From the NCBI GenBank assembly GCA_045647745.1, contig JAZRMQ010000047.1:1-64000 (forward strand): 64,000 nt of DNA, given 5' to 3'. Of this stretch, positions 42,639 through 51,749 are shown piece after piece; position 1 is the first letter of the stretch, and each line of letters starts with the position of its first letter. Origin of the DNA: HGM04593 sp045647745. GTDB taxonomy: Bacteria; Bacteroidota; Bacteroidia; Bacteroidales; Bacteroidaceae. The notes beneath the pieces were generated by a model, which was not told where the DNA came from, did not search any database, and saw only the letters and a list, made by a program, of their open reading frames with translations. Made by a program: the position numbers and the translations under genes.

Positions 42639-43274
42639 TTACTTAAAACACTTTTCAGTGATGACCTGTACTAACTCTTCTTTGTTCATAGCACCTGTTT
42701 TAACAGAGTATCGACCTTCCATTGGGATAAAAAGCAGGGTCGGGATAACTTGAATGTTGAATGCGTCGGCTATAGCAGGGTCGTTGTCTACATTAATCTT
42801 GTAGATGTAGAGCTGGCCGGCATACTCCTTTGCTACCTCTTCAAGAGTTGGAGCAATGGCTTTGCAGGGGCCGCACCAGTCAGCATAAAAATCAATGACT
42901 GCAGGCTTGTCGCCAAGATATTTCCACTCCTTGCTTAGGTCGGCAACCAATTTGGCAAAGTCCTCTGTGTTAAGCTGAATGGGGGCAGCAGCCTGTTTCT
43001 CGCACTGCTGCTTTTCGCAAGGTTTCTCACACTGCTGCTTTTCGCAAGGTTTTTCGCATTGCTGCTTTTCGCAAGGTTTCTCGCACTGCTGTTTGTCGCA
43101 AGGTTTTTCGCACTGCTGCTTGTCGCAAGGCTTTTCGCATTTTTTATCGCATTGTTCTTTTTTGCACTCGCTCTTGCACTCGCCGCATTTGTTCTCCTGT
43201 GCCTTGTTGTTGCCGCACGCAACCAATAGTGCTGCGCACGCAAAAATAACGAATAAACGTTTCATAATTTTCAT
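42639..43274 (-). CDS. Thioredoxin-fold lipoprotein with Cys-rich tandem repeat
   Basis: A 211-aa protein. The signal peptide ends in AALLVAC, with Cys20 lipidated. Residues 30-45 are already Cys-rich (CGECKSECKKEQCDKK). Five copies of a nine-residue repeat CEKPC(D/E)KQQ then fill residues 46-90, with a partial sixth. The mature region before residue 95 thus holds 15 Cys besides the lipid anchor, in alternating CxxxC pattern, with Lys, Glu and Gln. A complete thioredoxin domain follows (about 100-211) with active site WCGPC at 133-137 and cis-Pro in VIPTLLF. It is a periplasmic or outer-membrane thiol enzyme; the repeat may bind metal or store thiols (inference). A second in-frame ATG at 43265 is an equally good start. 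Divergent from the TlpA-like gene. Confidence 0.88.
   Translation of the reverse strand: MKIMKRLFVIFACAALLVACGNNKAQENKCGECKSECKKEQCDKKCEKPCDKQQCEKPCDKQQCEKPCEKQQCEKPCEKQQCEKPCEKQQCEKQAAAPIQLNTEDFAKLVADLSKEWKYLGDKPAVIDFYADWCGPCKAIAPTLEEVAKEYAGQLYIYKINVDNDPAIADAFNIQVIPTLLFIPMEGRYSVKTGAMNKEELVQVITEKCFK
43005..43139 (-). repeat. Five 27-bp tandem repeats inside the lipoprotein gene
   Basis: Five in-frame copies of a 27-bp unit encoding CEKPC(D/E)KQQ, nearly identical at DNA level; the two upstream copies use Asp and the three downstream ones use Glu. Such near-identity is prone to slippage, so copy number may vary between strains. Confidence 0.95.
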
Positions 43275-43332
43275 AGTTTAAAATTCGTAATATCTGTTTT
43301 TGTGCAACTGCATATTGTTTTGCAGTCCATCG

Positions 43333-43365
43333 CAAATGTATCAAATATTTTCTATTTTTATCAAA
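43333..43365 (-). promoter_or_regulatory. Promoter for the thioredoxin lipoprotein gene
   Basis: Minus strand TACATTTG (43333-43340) with TTTG 21 bp upstream (43362-43365). Leader about 55 nt. Confidence 0.65.
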
Positions 43366-43493
43366 CTCGGCTGTTAATATTTTATAATTTATCTTTTTAA
43401 CGTTGTAACACAGGCTTTTATGATTTTAGAGTGATTGCTGCAAGTGTGAGCTGATATTTTAACACACGTTTCTTACTATATTAAATTATTTTA

Positions 43494-43525
43494 TTTGCAA
43501 ATAATATGGGATATGAGTATTTTTG
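43494..43525 (+). promoter_or_regulatory. Promoter for the TlpA-like gene
   Basis: TTTG (43494-43497), 20-bp spacer, TATTTTTG (43518-43525). Consensus pair. It overlaps an in-frame upstream ATG at 43506, which therefore cannot be the start. Confidence 0.75.
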
Positions 43526-43574
43526 CACAGACAAAATGGCGAGGTCCTTCCCTGTGTTAAAATTAAACTCTAAT

Positions 43575-44924
43575 ATGATGAAAACAAAGCTGTTACTTTT
43601 TTTGTCGTTTGTGTTTGTGGTAATGTCGCTGTCGGCTAAAAACGTTCGTTTCGAGGTGCTGTTTAACTCAATAGCTCCGGCAGAGGTGTCTAAAGTCTAT
43701 ATTCAACCATTGAGTAATTCCGATGAGCCTCAAACAGTGCCCTTGCGCCTGAAAGGTGGGGCTTATACGGCAAAAGTGCCAGTGTCTGAGTTGGGCTTTT
43801 ACGAGGTTGTGATGGTGATAAACGGTGGGCAGTGGCTGACAACCATCTATTCGCCAAAATCAAAAGAAATAAAGTTGAATATTGAATTCGACGGAATATC
43901 GCTCAGCGAGAAATCGTCGCTTAATAATAGAGCAATGTCGGAACTCGATTCAATAGTGTTTGCCAATAATCGTAAATTGTGGCAGGTTAAAGAGATGCCG
44001 GATATTGCTTTGCGAACTCTATTCGAGGGCTATATGTCGGCTGCAGATTCAATCATAGCAGTGTTAAACCCTTCGTCTGACGTGGCAAAATATATGCGAG
44101 CGTCGGCCTATACTAATGCAAAGAATTTTTATAATTCTATCCCAAGAGCGCAAAAACGTAAACTGAAGGATTTGTTGTTTACCGAGGCTGATGTGCTACC
44201 TTCTTCGGCCGATGTTCTTGATAATGAGTGTGCGGCTCTAATTCCATCGGCAATGCAGTTGATTTATGCAGCGGTGTCGTCTGATGCCAAGCTTGACGTA
44301 AGAGGAATGATGACTCTTCTTTACAACGAGTATGAGTGTGGGGCTGTCAGGGGTAAGGTTGCCGATTTCCTTTTAAATCGTTTCCTTGTGCGCCATAATT
44401 ATGCAATGGATTTTGATGGAGGCTTTGAATATTTGACCGCAATTGTAAAGGATTTTGAATTGTCGGAGCACTTCCTTGGTGAGTATTTGACACGTAAATC
44501 GGCTTTAGTTGGCGCGGATTTTCCCGGGGAGGTGGTTCTTGTAACTCCTAATGGTGAAATTGTCGATTTTTCTACTTTCAAAGGGAAATATGTATATGTG
44601 GACCTTTGGGCATCGTGGTGTGGCCCTTGTTGCAGGGAGGTGCCTCATTTGCAAGCACTTGAAAAAGAGTTGGAGGGCAGTGAGGTGGTGTGCGTGTCAA
44701 TCTCTACCGATACCGATGAAAGTGCTTGGAAGGCAAGGCTCGAGGAACTTAATATGCACGGCAATCAACTCTTCGACCGCGACAATAAATTGAGTAAATC
44801 GTTGAATGTTGGCGGTATACCATTCTTTGTTATATATGACAAAGAGGGTAAATTACACACTTATGGAGCTCAACGCCCAAGCAGTGGCGACTCTTTGAAG
44901 CAGTTTTTGCTGAACTTAAAGTAA
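43575..44924 (+). CDS. TlpA/ResA-like thiol-disulfide oxidoreductase
   Basis: A 449-aa exported protein. The signal peptide (LLLFLSFVFVVMSLSA) is followed by a DUF4369-like N-terminal beta domain (about 20-110) and a helical middle part. A C-terminal AhpC/TSA-thioredoxin domain (about 315-449) has active site WASWCGPCCREVPHL (WCGPC at 348-352) and GGIPFFVIYDKEGKL with the cis-Pro. The extra Cys directly after the CxxC motif is unusual. Such proteins reduce periplasmic disulfides, often in Bacteroidota nutrient-uptake regions. The start (43575 or 43578) is fixed by the promoter inside the longer frame. It is divergent from the Cys-repeat lipoprotein. Confidence 0.9.
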   Translation: MMKTKLLLFLSFVFVVMSLSAKNVRFEVLFNSIAPAEVSKVYIQPLSNSDEPQTVPLRLKGGAYTAKVPVSELGFYEVVMVINGGQWLTTIYSPKSKEIKLNIEFDGISLSEKSSLNNRAMSELDSIVFANNRKLWQVKEMPDIALRTLFEGYMSAADSIIAVLNPSSDVAKYMRASAYTNAKNFYNSIPRAQKRKLKDLLFTEADVLPSSADVLDNECAALIPSAMQLIYAAVSSDAKLDVRGMMTLLYNEYECGAVRGKVADFLLNRFLVRHNYAMDFDGGFEYLTAIVKDFELSEHFLGEYLTRKSALVGADFPGEVVLVTPNGEIVDFSTFKGKYVYVDLWASWCGPCCREVPHLQALEKELEGSEVVCVSISTDTDESAWKARLEELNMHGNQLFDRDNKLSKSLNVGGIPFFVIYDKEGKLHTYGAQRPSSGDSLKQFLLNLK

Positions 44925-44994
44925 TTTATGCTGTAAAAACGATATTTTGCAAACATTAATATATATAAGGTTTTATGGTTTGTGGATAAATTAT

Positions 44995-45002
44995 TACCTT
45001 TG
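44995..45002 (+). promoter_or_regulatory. -7 box for the four-repeat secreted protein gene
   Basis: TACCTTTG, exact TAnnTTTG, 64 nt before the ATG at 45067. A TTTT lies 20 bp upstream as a degenerate -33. Confidence 0.55.
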
Positions 45003-45066
45003 TCGCCTCTAAGTGAAAAGCATATATTTGTATATAATTTTTATTAAATAACTTAATTTTTAGCTT

Positions 45067-47034
45067 ATGAAGAAAAACTACTTTATGTTAGTTTGCCTTG
45101 TGCTGTTTATGGCTGTTAGCGCCAAAGCACAGGTTAGTTCAATTGCGGACTTGGTTGGAAACTACAAGTTTACCGCAGATGTTGAGTATGTCGATAAGAC
45201 ATATGAAAACAGTGATGTGTTCCTCAAAGAGTGTAGTGCTACTATTGAAAAGGATTATAACTATTCGGGATGTATTTCGGGATTTGCAGGCTCTGAGGAG
45301 TATTTGTTCTTCAATATCAACGCATCGGGAGAGATTGAGGCAACAAACTTTGGTGGCTCGCCAATGTGGGGCACTGAGCTTTTCCTTGCCAACAAGGATG
45401 GCGACAACCCTTATGGCGTGTTCGCTGACGGTAAATGGGTGGTAGAGAAGTATAATACAGAATATTATACTTATGACGCTGATACAAAGGTAATCACAAT
45501 CCCTGATTTTACCGTTGTAAAGGTTACTGACTACCAAGCCGAGAAGGCAACAATTGTTGCAAGGTACACAAACGTTAAGATGACATTTGTTGGTGCTGCC
45601 GGTGGCGAGGTTGATAATCTTATTGATTTGAGTGGTGAATGGGTGTTTGCTGCCGGTGAAGGCGATTATGATACAATGCCCGGTTCTGACATTCCTTCAA
45701 CATTTACTATTACTCTTGCTAGCAATGACGATACTAACAGCAATTATGCAGCTTCGCTTGCTATTGAAGGTTATAATGCTGTGGAATTTACTGCTACTTT
45801 TGATGGCGAGTTGTTGGGGATGGCATACGATAATCTGCTCTTAGATGCAGCTGCTTCAATCTACTTTAAGCCTCTTTACAGCAATGATGATGATATGTCC
45901 GGTGTTATCAGCTTTAAAAAAGTATCAAAAGCAGAGTTTGAACTTTACGACGGTTTTGCTTTAGTAGATGCTAACGGCGGATATAAACAATATTATCAGG
46001 CAGGTGTTATTACAAGAACAATAGATGATGCAGAGCCAGAGACTCCTGAAACTTCTGTATATGATTGGACTGGTAGCTACACTGTGAAGGTTGGCGATAT
46101 TGATGTTTATGATGGCAAGGAATATCCCAATGAGTTTACAATGACTATTGTTGAGAGTGGTGGTTATCTTCTTGTAACAGAATTCCTGAACAATGATGTA
46201 GCATTTTTGAATAACGGTGGTCTTATTTTCAATGTTGCAGCCGATGGCAAGAGCGCCGAGATGGAGATTGAGAATTGTCTTGTTGGTGGAGATTATCCTA
46301 ACTATCTGGCTATCTATGATATGAATTCTGAAACAGAGCCAATTGTGTTCACATTGAACGATGATGGTTCTATCACGGTAGATAACTTCTTCTTAAAGAA
46401 CTTCGATTATACGACCTACGAAGAGACCCCTGCAGCTTATTTCAAGAATATGACTATTCCTGCAGCCGGTGGTGAGGCAGAACCAGAGCATTTTGATTGG
46501 TTGGGTACTTGGGTGGTTACAGCTGGTGATAAATATGTTTATGACTCAGAAACTTACCCTGATGAGTTCTATATGACAATTGAAGAGAACTATGGTTTTG
46601 TATTAATTACTCAATTTATGAGTTCGGACGTTAATGTTATTAACCAAGGTGGTATATTGTTGACAATCGCAGATGATAATAAGACTGCAGAAATGGAACT
46701 TGGCTCGTTTGCTGGTGGCGAATATCCCGATTACCTGAAAATCTATGATTTGAACGCTATGGCCGATTATCCACTGATTCTTACAGCTAATGAAGATGGC
46801 ACAATTACATTCGAAGACTTTTTGCTTAAAAGCTTTAATTGGGACACTCAAGCTACAAGCAATGCTGTATTCTACCAGAATGTGACAGCAACTAAGTGTC
46901 CTACCGGTATTGAGAATGTGAAGGGCGAAAATGCAAAGGTTAAAGGTATCTTTGATTTGCAGGGTCGCAAGATTAATACAATTACAATGCCCGGTATCTA
47001 CATTGTTGATGGTGTCAAGATGCTTGTAAAGTAA
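45067..47034 (+). CDS. Secreted four-repeat protein with T9SS-type C-terminus
   Basis: A 655-aa exported protein. The signal peptide is MLVCLVLFMAVSAKAQ. The body is built from about four beta-rich domains of roughly 140-150 aa. The last two are clear copies: YDWTGSYTVKVGDIDVYDG and FDWLGTWVVTAGDKYVYDS start 144 residues apart, each followed by EFTMTI/EFYMTI and a conserved LxxGGxxxxVAxDxK-like strand. The first two (from VGNYKFTADV and LSGEWVFAAG) are diverged copies. The mature protein is strongly acidic. The last ~40 residues (IENVKGENAKVKG, DLQGRKINTITMPGIYIVDG) are a T9SS-type sorting domain. No enzyme motif is seen; it may be a surface binding or structural protein. Confidence 0.75.
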   Translation: MKKNYFMLVCLVLFMAVSAKAQVSSIADLVGNYKFTADVEYVDKTYENSDVFLKECSATIEKDYNYSGCISGFAGSEEYLFFNINASGEIEATNFGGSPMWGTELFLANKDGDNPYGVFADGKWVVEKYNTEYYTYDADTKVITIPDFTVVKVTDYQAEKATIVARYTNVKMTFVGAAGGEVDNLIDLSGEWVFAAGEGDYDTMPGSDIPSTFTITLASNDDTNSNYAASLAIEGYNAVEFTATFDGELLGMAYDNLLLDAAASIYFKPLYSNDDDMSGVISFKKVSKAEFELYDGFALVDANGGYKQYYQAGVITRTIDDAEPETPETSVYDWTGSYTVKVGDIDVYDGKEYPNEFTMTIVESGGYLLVTEFLNNDVAFLNNGGLIFNVAADGKSAEMEIENCLVGGDYPNYLAIYDMNSETEPIVFTLNDDGSITVDNFFLKNFDYTTYEETPAAYFKNMTIPAAGGEAEPEHFDWLGTWVVTAGDKYVYDSETYPDEFYMTIEENYGFVLITQFMSSDVNVINQGGILLTIADDNKTAEMELGSFAGGEYPDYLKIYDLNAMADYPLILTANEDGTITFEDFLLKSFNWDTQATSNAVFYQNVTATKCPTGIENVKGENAKVKGIFDLQGRKINTITMPGIYIVDGVKMLVK

Positions 47035-47087
47035 CACTGGATTATAGTTAAATAATAAAGTATCTTTTATATTTAACATAATATATG

Positions 47088-47119
47088 GCGCTTCCCCTTT
47101 TCGGGAAGCGCTTTTTTTT
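47088..47119 (+). terminator. Terminator before susC
   Basis: GCGCTTCCC pairs with GGGAAGCGC (47088-47111), followed by eight T. The T run leads straight into the susC -7 box. Confidence 0.93.
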
Positions 47120-47120
47120 G

Positions 47121-47128
47121 TAATTTTG
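47121..47128 (+). promoter_or_regulatory. -7 box for the susCD operon
   Basis: TAATTTTG, exact TAnnTTTG, 63 nt before the ATG at 47191. Any -33 contact would fall inside the terminator hairpin of the previous gene. Confidence 0.55.
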
Positions 47129-47190
47129 TCCTCGTTATGTGCTCTAAAATGAAAAGCATACATCTGATTTTGGAAATATAAGACTGAAAA

Positions 47191-50100
47191 ATGGATAAAA
47201 TGCAGTTTAAGAAAAATATAAAGGGGGTGCTGGTTGCTGTCTTGCTTGGTGCTTTCACTGCCTTAATGCCGCTTGATGCTTTTGCCGGCAAAAGCGAAAT
47301 GGTATCTTTGAACCCTGATGATTTGAAGGTTGTAACAGGTGTTGTAGTCGATAAAAAGACCGGCGAGCCATTGATTAGCGTTAATGTCGCTGTGTGGTCG
47401 GGTGGACGTCTGCTCACAGGTACATCTACCGATTTTGAGGGACGGTTTAAAATTATCTCTCCGGTGATTGATTTTGAGTTGCGTGTATCGTATGTTGGTT
47501 ACAACGAGGCAAAATACTCTTCGCAGAGTGGTAAATTACACAATCTTCGCGTAGAACTTTCCGAGGAGAGTAGCACCCTTACTGAGGTTGTTGTTACCGG
47601 CTTTGTTTCAAAAAATAAAGAGACCTTTACCGGCTCGGCAACAGAAATTTCCGGTGTGGAACTGCGTCAGGTGTCGGGGACAAACCTTATAGGCGCAATC
47701 TCGGCTCTTACACCGGGTATGGCAATGGTGCAGAATACCAGTCAGGGTTCAAACCCTAACCACACTCCCGAGCTTGTGTTGCGTGGTATGAGCTCTTTCT
47801 CCAATAGCGGTCAGCAGGTAAATCAACCAACAATAATACTTGATGGCAGTGAGATAACAATGCAGGATTTATATGACCTTGATATAAATGAGGTCGAGAA
47901 AATCACTGTGCTCAAAGATGCGTCGGCTACGGCACTCTATGGCTCAAAAGCTGCAAATGGTGTGATAGTTATCACTCGTAAGCCTATTCAAGAGAGCACC
48001 CTGCGTGTGCAGTATAACTTTACGGGTAATTTGCAGATGCCTGTGCTAAGCGATTATAATCTTCTTTCGGCAGCCGAGAAACTGGAGTATGAGTACCTTG
48101 CGGGCCTTTATGATGCCAAGGGTGAGATAAACTCCGTAACAGGGTTGCCTTTGCAATATGATTATGATGAACTCTACAATCAGCGTTATAAACTCATTGC
48201 TGCCGGGCAGAGCAGTGATTGGTTGTCGCAACCGGCGCGTCTGGCTCTCTCGCACGACCACTCATTGCGTGTGTATGGTGGAGCTTCCAATCTGCGCTAC
48301 GAGCTCACCGGCCGTTTCGGTGATACGCGCGGTGTGATGAAGGGCGATTACCGCAAGCGCACAGGAGTGGGATTTAAACTCGATTATTATATCGGTAATT
48401 TAACGATTTCAAACCGCACTACATATCAAGAGGTTGCTGTTAAGAATTCTCCTTATGGCTCCTTCTCGCAATATGTTGGGATGAATCCTTATGATAGAAT
48501 GTACAACGACGACGGTACACCAAACATCAATCTATCTTGGGATTTGAACAACCCGTTGTATGAGGCTTCGCTCGGCAGTTTCTCCAAAAGTGGGGAGCGT
48601 ACGTTGACTAATAGCACCGATTTACGTTGGGATATCAACAAGATGTTCTTGCTTACCGGTCATTTTAATGTTACAAGCTCTGCCGGCACTAGTGACGATT
48701 TTATATCACCGAATTCATTGGCTTATAAAAACGTTACCGACCTTTCAAAGAAGGGTGAGTATACAAAGGGAACCACCAATCTGATAGGTTACAATGGTAA
48801 TGTTGTCGGAACTTTCAACAAGTTTTTTAAAGACGAATCACTTGTAAGCCTTTCGGCCGGTTGGGAGATTAACCACTCAAAGAGCAGTGGCGCAACATTG
48901 CAGGCAATAGGCTTCTTTAACGACGATATGTCGTATATTGGCAATGCTGCAGGGTATCCCACTGACAGCAAGCCTTTTGGCTCGTTGGCCGAGACTGCCG
49001 ATGTCGGCTTCTTTACCACCGGTAACCTCTCGTTCCGTAACCGCTATTTTGTTGATGCCACTTGGCGCACAACGGGCTCGTCGCAGTTTGGCGAGAATAA
49101 CCGCTTTGGCCATTTTTGGTCGAGTGGTCTGGGCTGGAATGTGATGAACGAGCCTTTTATGAAGAGGGTGAAAAAGAAATTCGATGTCTTTAAGGTTCGT
49201 GGTAGTGCTGGATACACCGGAAAGGTAACTTTCAGTCCCTTTCAGGCAATGACAATGTATCAGTACCTTAATGACTATGAGTACAAGAACGGAATAGGTG
49301 CTATCCCAATTACAATCGGCAATGTCGACCTCACTTGGGAGCGTACAATGAACTATAATGTCGGTCTTGATTTGAGTATGTTCGACCGTCGTCTGAACTT
49401 TACCGTCGATGCTTATATTCGCAATACCGAGGATTTGCTGCTTGATAAGTCAAAAGCGCCATCAACCGGTGTAACAAGTGCAACATCAAATCTTGGAGAG
49501 TTGCAAAATAAGGGTATAGAGTATCAGTTGGATGGTTATATCTTCCGCACAAACGACTTTTATTGGCGTCTTGCAACAACCGGTTATATGAACCGCAATA
49601 AGATAACCAAAATTGACAAGGCGCTTGATGAGATAAACAAGGAAAATCAGGAGAATGCCTATTTGTCTCAGACTCCTCTGCCACAGTATGCCGAGGGGGA
49701 GAGCGTTACAGCGTTGAAACTTGTTCGTTCAGCGGGTATTGACCCTGCAACCGGTAGAGAGGTTTACATCAAACGCAATGGTGAATACACTTTTGACTAT
49801 GACCCTGACGACAAGGTGCTCATCGGTGATACAGAGCCGGCTTTCACCGGAACATTCAGCACTAATCTGTTCTGGAAGGGCTTTAGCGTTTATGCTATGC
49901 TCAATTTCCGCACCGGTGCTTGGGTGTACAATACGACCAGAGCAACAAAGGTTGAGGGTGCCGATCCAATGCGTAATGCCGATCAACGTGTCTTTGACGA
50001 CCGTTGGAAACAGCCGGGTGACCACGCCTTGTATAAGGATATTGCCGATACATCGCGCCCCGAACAGACCGACCGCTTTGCCGAGAAAGAGCATACTCTT

Positions 50101-50286
50101 TCGCTCGGTTCGCTCAATCTCTGCTACGAATTTAATGAAAAAATGTGTAAACGTATAAAGATGCGTAATCTGCGTGTCGGAGTAAACTTTACCGATATAT
50201 TACGCCTCTCTACTGTGAAGATAGAACGTGGTACAGACTATTTGTACAGCCAAGGATTTGAATTCTATCTGAATGTGACATTATAA
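47191..50286 (+). CDS. SusC-like TonB-dependent outer-membrane transporter
   Basis: A 1,031-aa SusC/RagA-family barrel. A signal peptide (VLVAVLLGAFTALMPLDAFAG) is followed by a CarboxypepD_reg domain (about 47-120, VTGVVVDKKTGEPL) and the TonB-box-like LTEVVVTGF. The plug has the RagA signature (VLRGMSSF, ITVLKDASATALYGSKAANGV) and the barrel runs to the C-terminal FEFYLNVTL. It forms a lidded import channel with the SusD protein encoded next. The substrate is not given by sequence. ATG at 47200 is an alternative start. First gene of a four-gene operon; no sigma/anti-sigma or hybrid two-component regulator is nearby. Confidence 0.94.
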   Translation: MDKMQFKKNIKGVLVAVLLGAFTALMPLDAFAGKSEMVSLNPDDLKVVTGVVVDKKTGEPLISVNVAVWSGGRLLTGTSTDFEGRFKIISPVIDFELRVSYVGYNEAKYSSQSGKLHNLRVELSEESSTLTEVVVTGFVSKNKETFTGSATEISGVELRQVSGTNLIGAISALTPGMAMVQNTSQGSNPNHTPELVLRGMSSFSNSGQQVNQPTIILDGSEITMQDLYDLDINEVEKITVLKDASATALYGSKAANGVIVITRKPIQESTLRVQYNFTGNLQMPVLSDYNLLSAAEKLEYEYLAGLYDAKGEINSVTGLPLQYDYDELYNQRYKLIAAGQSSDWLSQPARLALSHDHSLRVYGGASNLRYELTGRFGDTRGVMKGDYRKRTGVGFKLDYYIGNLTISNRTTYQEVAVKNSPYGSFSQYVGMNPYDRMYNDDGTPNINLSWDLNNPLYEASLGSFSKSGERTLTNSTDLRWDINKMFLLTGHFNVTSSAGTSDDFISPNSLAYKNVTDLSKKGEYTKGTTNLIGYNGNVVGTFNKFFKDESLVSLSAGWEINHSKSSGATLQAIGFFNDDMSYIGNAAGYPTDSKPFGSLAETADVGFFTTGNLSFRNRYFVDATWRTTGSSQFGENNRFGHFWSSGLGWNVMNEPFMKRVKKKFDVFKVRGSAGYTGKVTFSPFQAMTMYQYLNDYEYKNGIGAIPITIGNVDLTWERTMNYNVGLDLSMFDRRLNFTVDAYIRNTEDLLLDKSKAPSTGVTSATSNLGELQNKGIEYQLDGYIFRTNDFYWRLATTGYMNRNKITKIDKALDEINKENQENAYLSQTPLPQYAEGESVTALKLVRSAGIDPATGREVYIKRNGEYTFDYDPDDKVLIGDTEPAFTGTFSTNLFWKGFSVYAMLNFRTGAWVYNTTRATKVEGADPMRNADQRVFDDRWKQPGDHALYKDIADTSRPEQTDRFAEKEHTLSLGSLNLCYEFNEKMCKRIKMRNLRVGVNFTDILRLSTVKIERGTDYLYSQGFEFYLNVTL

Positions 50287-50300
50287 AAATTGTGCCAATT

Positions 50301-51734
50301 ATGAAGAAGATAATATATACACTGCTATCAATGTTCGCATTGCTGTTCACCGCAACGTCGTGCGATGATTTTCTTGATATAACCCCCGACGGTCAGGCGA
50401 AACGCGATGAACTTTTAAAGACACAGCAAGGCATTGAAGATGCGTTGTATGGTGTCTATTCGCAAATGCGTAGCCCATCGCTGTATGGTCAGGAACTCTA
50501 TTTCTCAACACTTGAGATATTGTCACAAACAATGTGGTGTGATGACAAAGGAGAACTCTCTTCTATGAGTGAATATAAATGGAGTGACACCGATGTGAAA
50601 AGCCGCTTCGAGAGCGTGTGGACAGCAATGTACAAAAATATCTCAAACGTGAACAGTGTGCTAAACTCTCCGCTCATAGAAGGTGCTACCACATATCCCT
50701 ACACGGTTTATCGTGGCGAGGCATTGGGATTGCGCGCTTTTATGCACTTTGACCTTGTGCGTCTTTTTGCCCAGCAGTATACTGTCAATCCTTCGGCAGA
50801 CGGTATCCCTTATGCAACAGAGTTCTCGTTGAATACTCCCGCTTTTGAGAGCTTGGAAAAGAATTACGAGCATATTCTCGACGACCTGCACGAGGCCGAG
50901 TTGTTGCTTGCCGATGAGGATGAATATGAGAATGAAAGAAACTTTATGCTCGACCGTCAGATACACTTTAATCTGCGTGCGGTGCAAGCTACTTTAGCCC
51001 GTGTCTATTTGACAATGGGAGATTACACTAATGCGGCTCATTATGCATTGGCTGTGATAAATGATGGCAAGTATACTTTGAAAGAAAAAACCGAGGTTGT
51101 TGATGACCTTGCCGGTGTTCTTTCAAAGAAAGAGACAATCTTTGGCATCTACCATTCGGGATTTTATACAAATGTCAATGCAAAGTTGCAGCAGATAACA
51201 TCATACTCCTCACTCTTTTTACGAGATGATTTTATGTCGTTGTATAAAAAAGATGCTTCGGGAACCGATTATCGTATTATGGCCTATTTCACCGAGGTGA
51301 GTACGGGTAACGGCAAAAAATATCGTTTGAGTAAGTTTACCGATATTTACGAACTCAACAATAATGTCTCTAATCGTCCTCAAGAACTTATTCTTGGCAT
51401 AAATATGATACGTATCCCCGAGATGTATTATATTGCTTCCGAGGCTTTGCTCAATAGTGACTACGACCAAGCTTTGTCTTTGTACAACACTGTTCGCACA
51501 CATCGTGGGCTTGAGGAACTTGTTGACGGAGTGCTTACCATAGAACGAATAAATGATGAACGATATAAGGAGATGATAGGTGAGGGACAGACGTATTTTA
51601 ATATGAAACGCCAAAATCTCCCTATCGAGTCTTATAATAGCAGCGAGAGCAGTACAGAAAGAGTGTTTTATAAACCTTCAGATGGGATATACCAAATTCC
51701 AATCCCCGACGTAGAGAAGGAAAATCGTAATTAA
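50301..51734 (+). CDS. SusD-like surface lipoprotein
   Basis: A 477-aa RagB/SusD family lipoprotein, the surface lid and binding partner of the SusC channel. The signal ends in LFTATSCDDFLD with Cys21 lipidated. The DDFLD motif after the Cys is the usual SusD opening. The SusD TPR-like helices and the EALGLRAFMHFDLVRLFAQ motif (about 140-158) are present. YKEMIGEGQTYFNMKRQNL near the C-terminus is the family's closing signature. The start at 50301 is an ATG 14 nt after susC; an in-frame GTG at 50292 is less likely. Confidence 0.93.
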   Translation: MKKIIYTLLSMFALLFTATSCDDFLDITPDGQAKRDELLKTQQGIEDALYGVYSQMRSPSLYGQELYFSTLEILSQTMWCDDKGELSSMSEYKWSDTDVKSRFESVWTAMYKNISNVNSVLNSPLIEGATTYPYTVYRGEALGLRAFMHFDLVRLFAQQYTVNPSADGIPYATEFSLNTPAFESLEKNYEHILDDLHEAELLLADEDEYENERNFMLDRQIHFNLRAVQATLARVYLTMGDYTNAAHYALAVINDGKYTLKEKTEVVDDLAGVLSKKETIFGIYHSGFYTNVNAKLQQITSYSSLFLRDDFMSLYKKDASGTDYRIMAYFTEVSTGNGKKYRLSKFTDIYELNNNVSNRPQELILGINMIRIPEMYYIASEALLNSDYDQALSLYNTVRTHRGLEELVDGVLTIERINDERYKEMIGEGQTYFNMKRQNLPIESYNSSESSTERVFYKPSDGIYQIPIPDVEKENRN

Positions 51735-51749
51735 GAAACCGTTTAAGTT

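Noticed and set aside
42993..43139. CRISPR-like array from 27-bp repeats
   Set aside because: The copies are directly adjacent with no spacers and encode an in-frame nonapeptide repeat.
43506..43574. Upstream start for the TlpA-like protein
   Set aside because: A consensus -33/-7 promoter overlaps it and the signal peptide begins at the later ATG pair.
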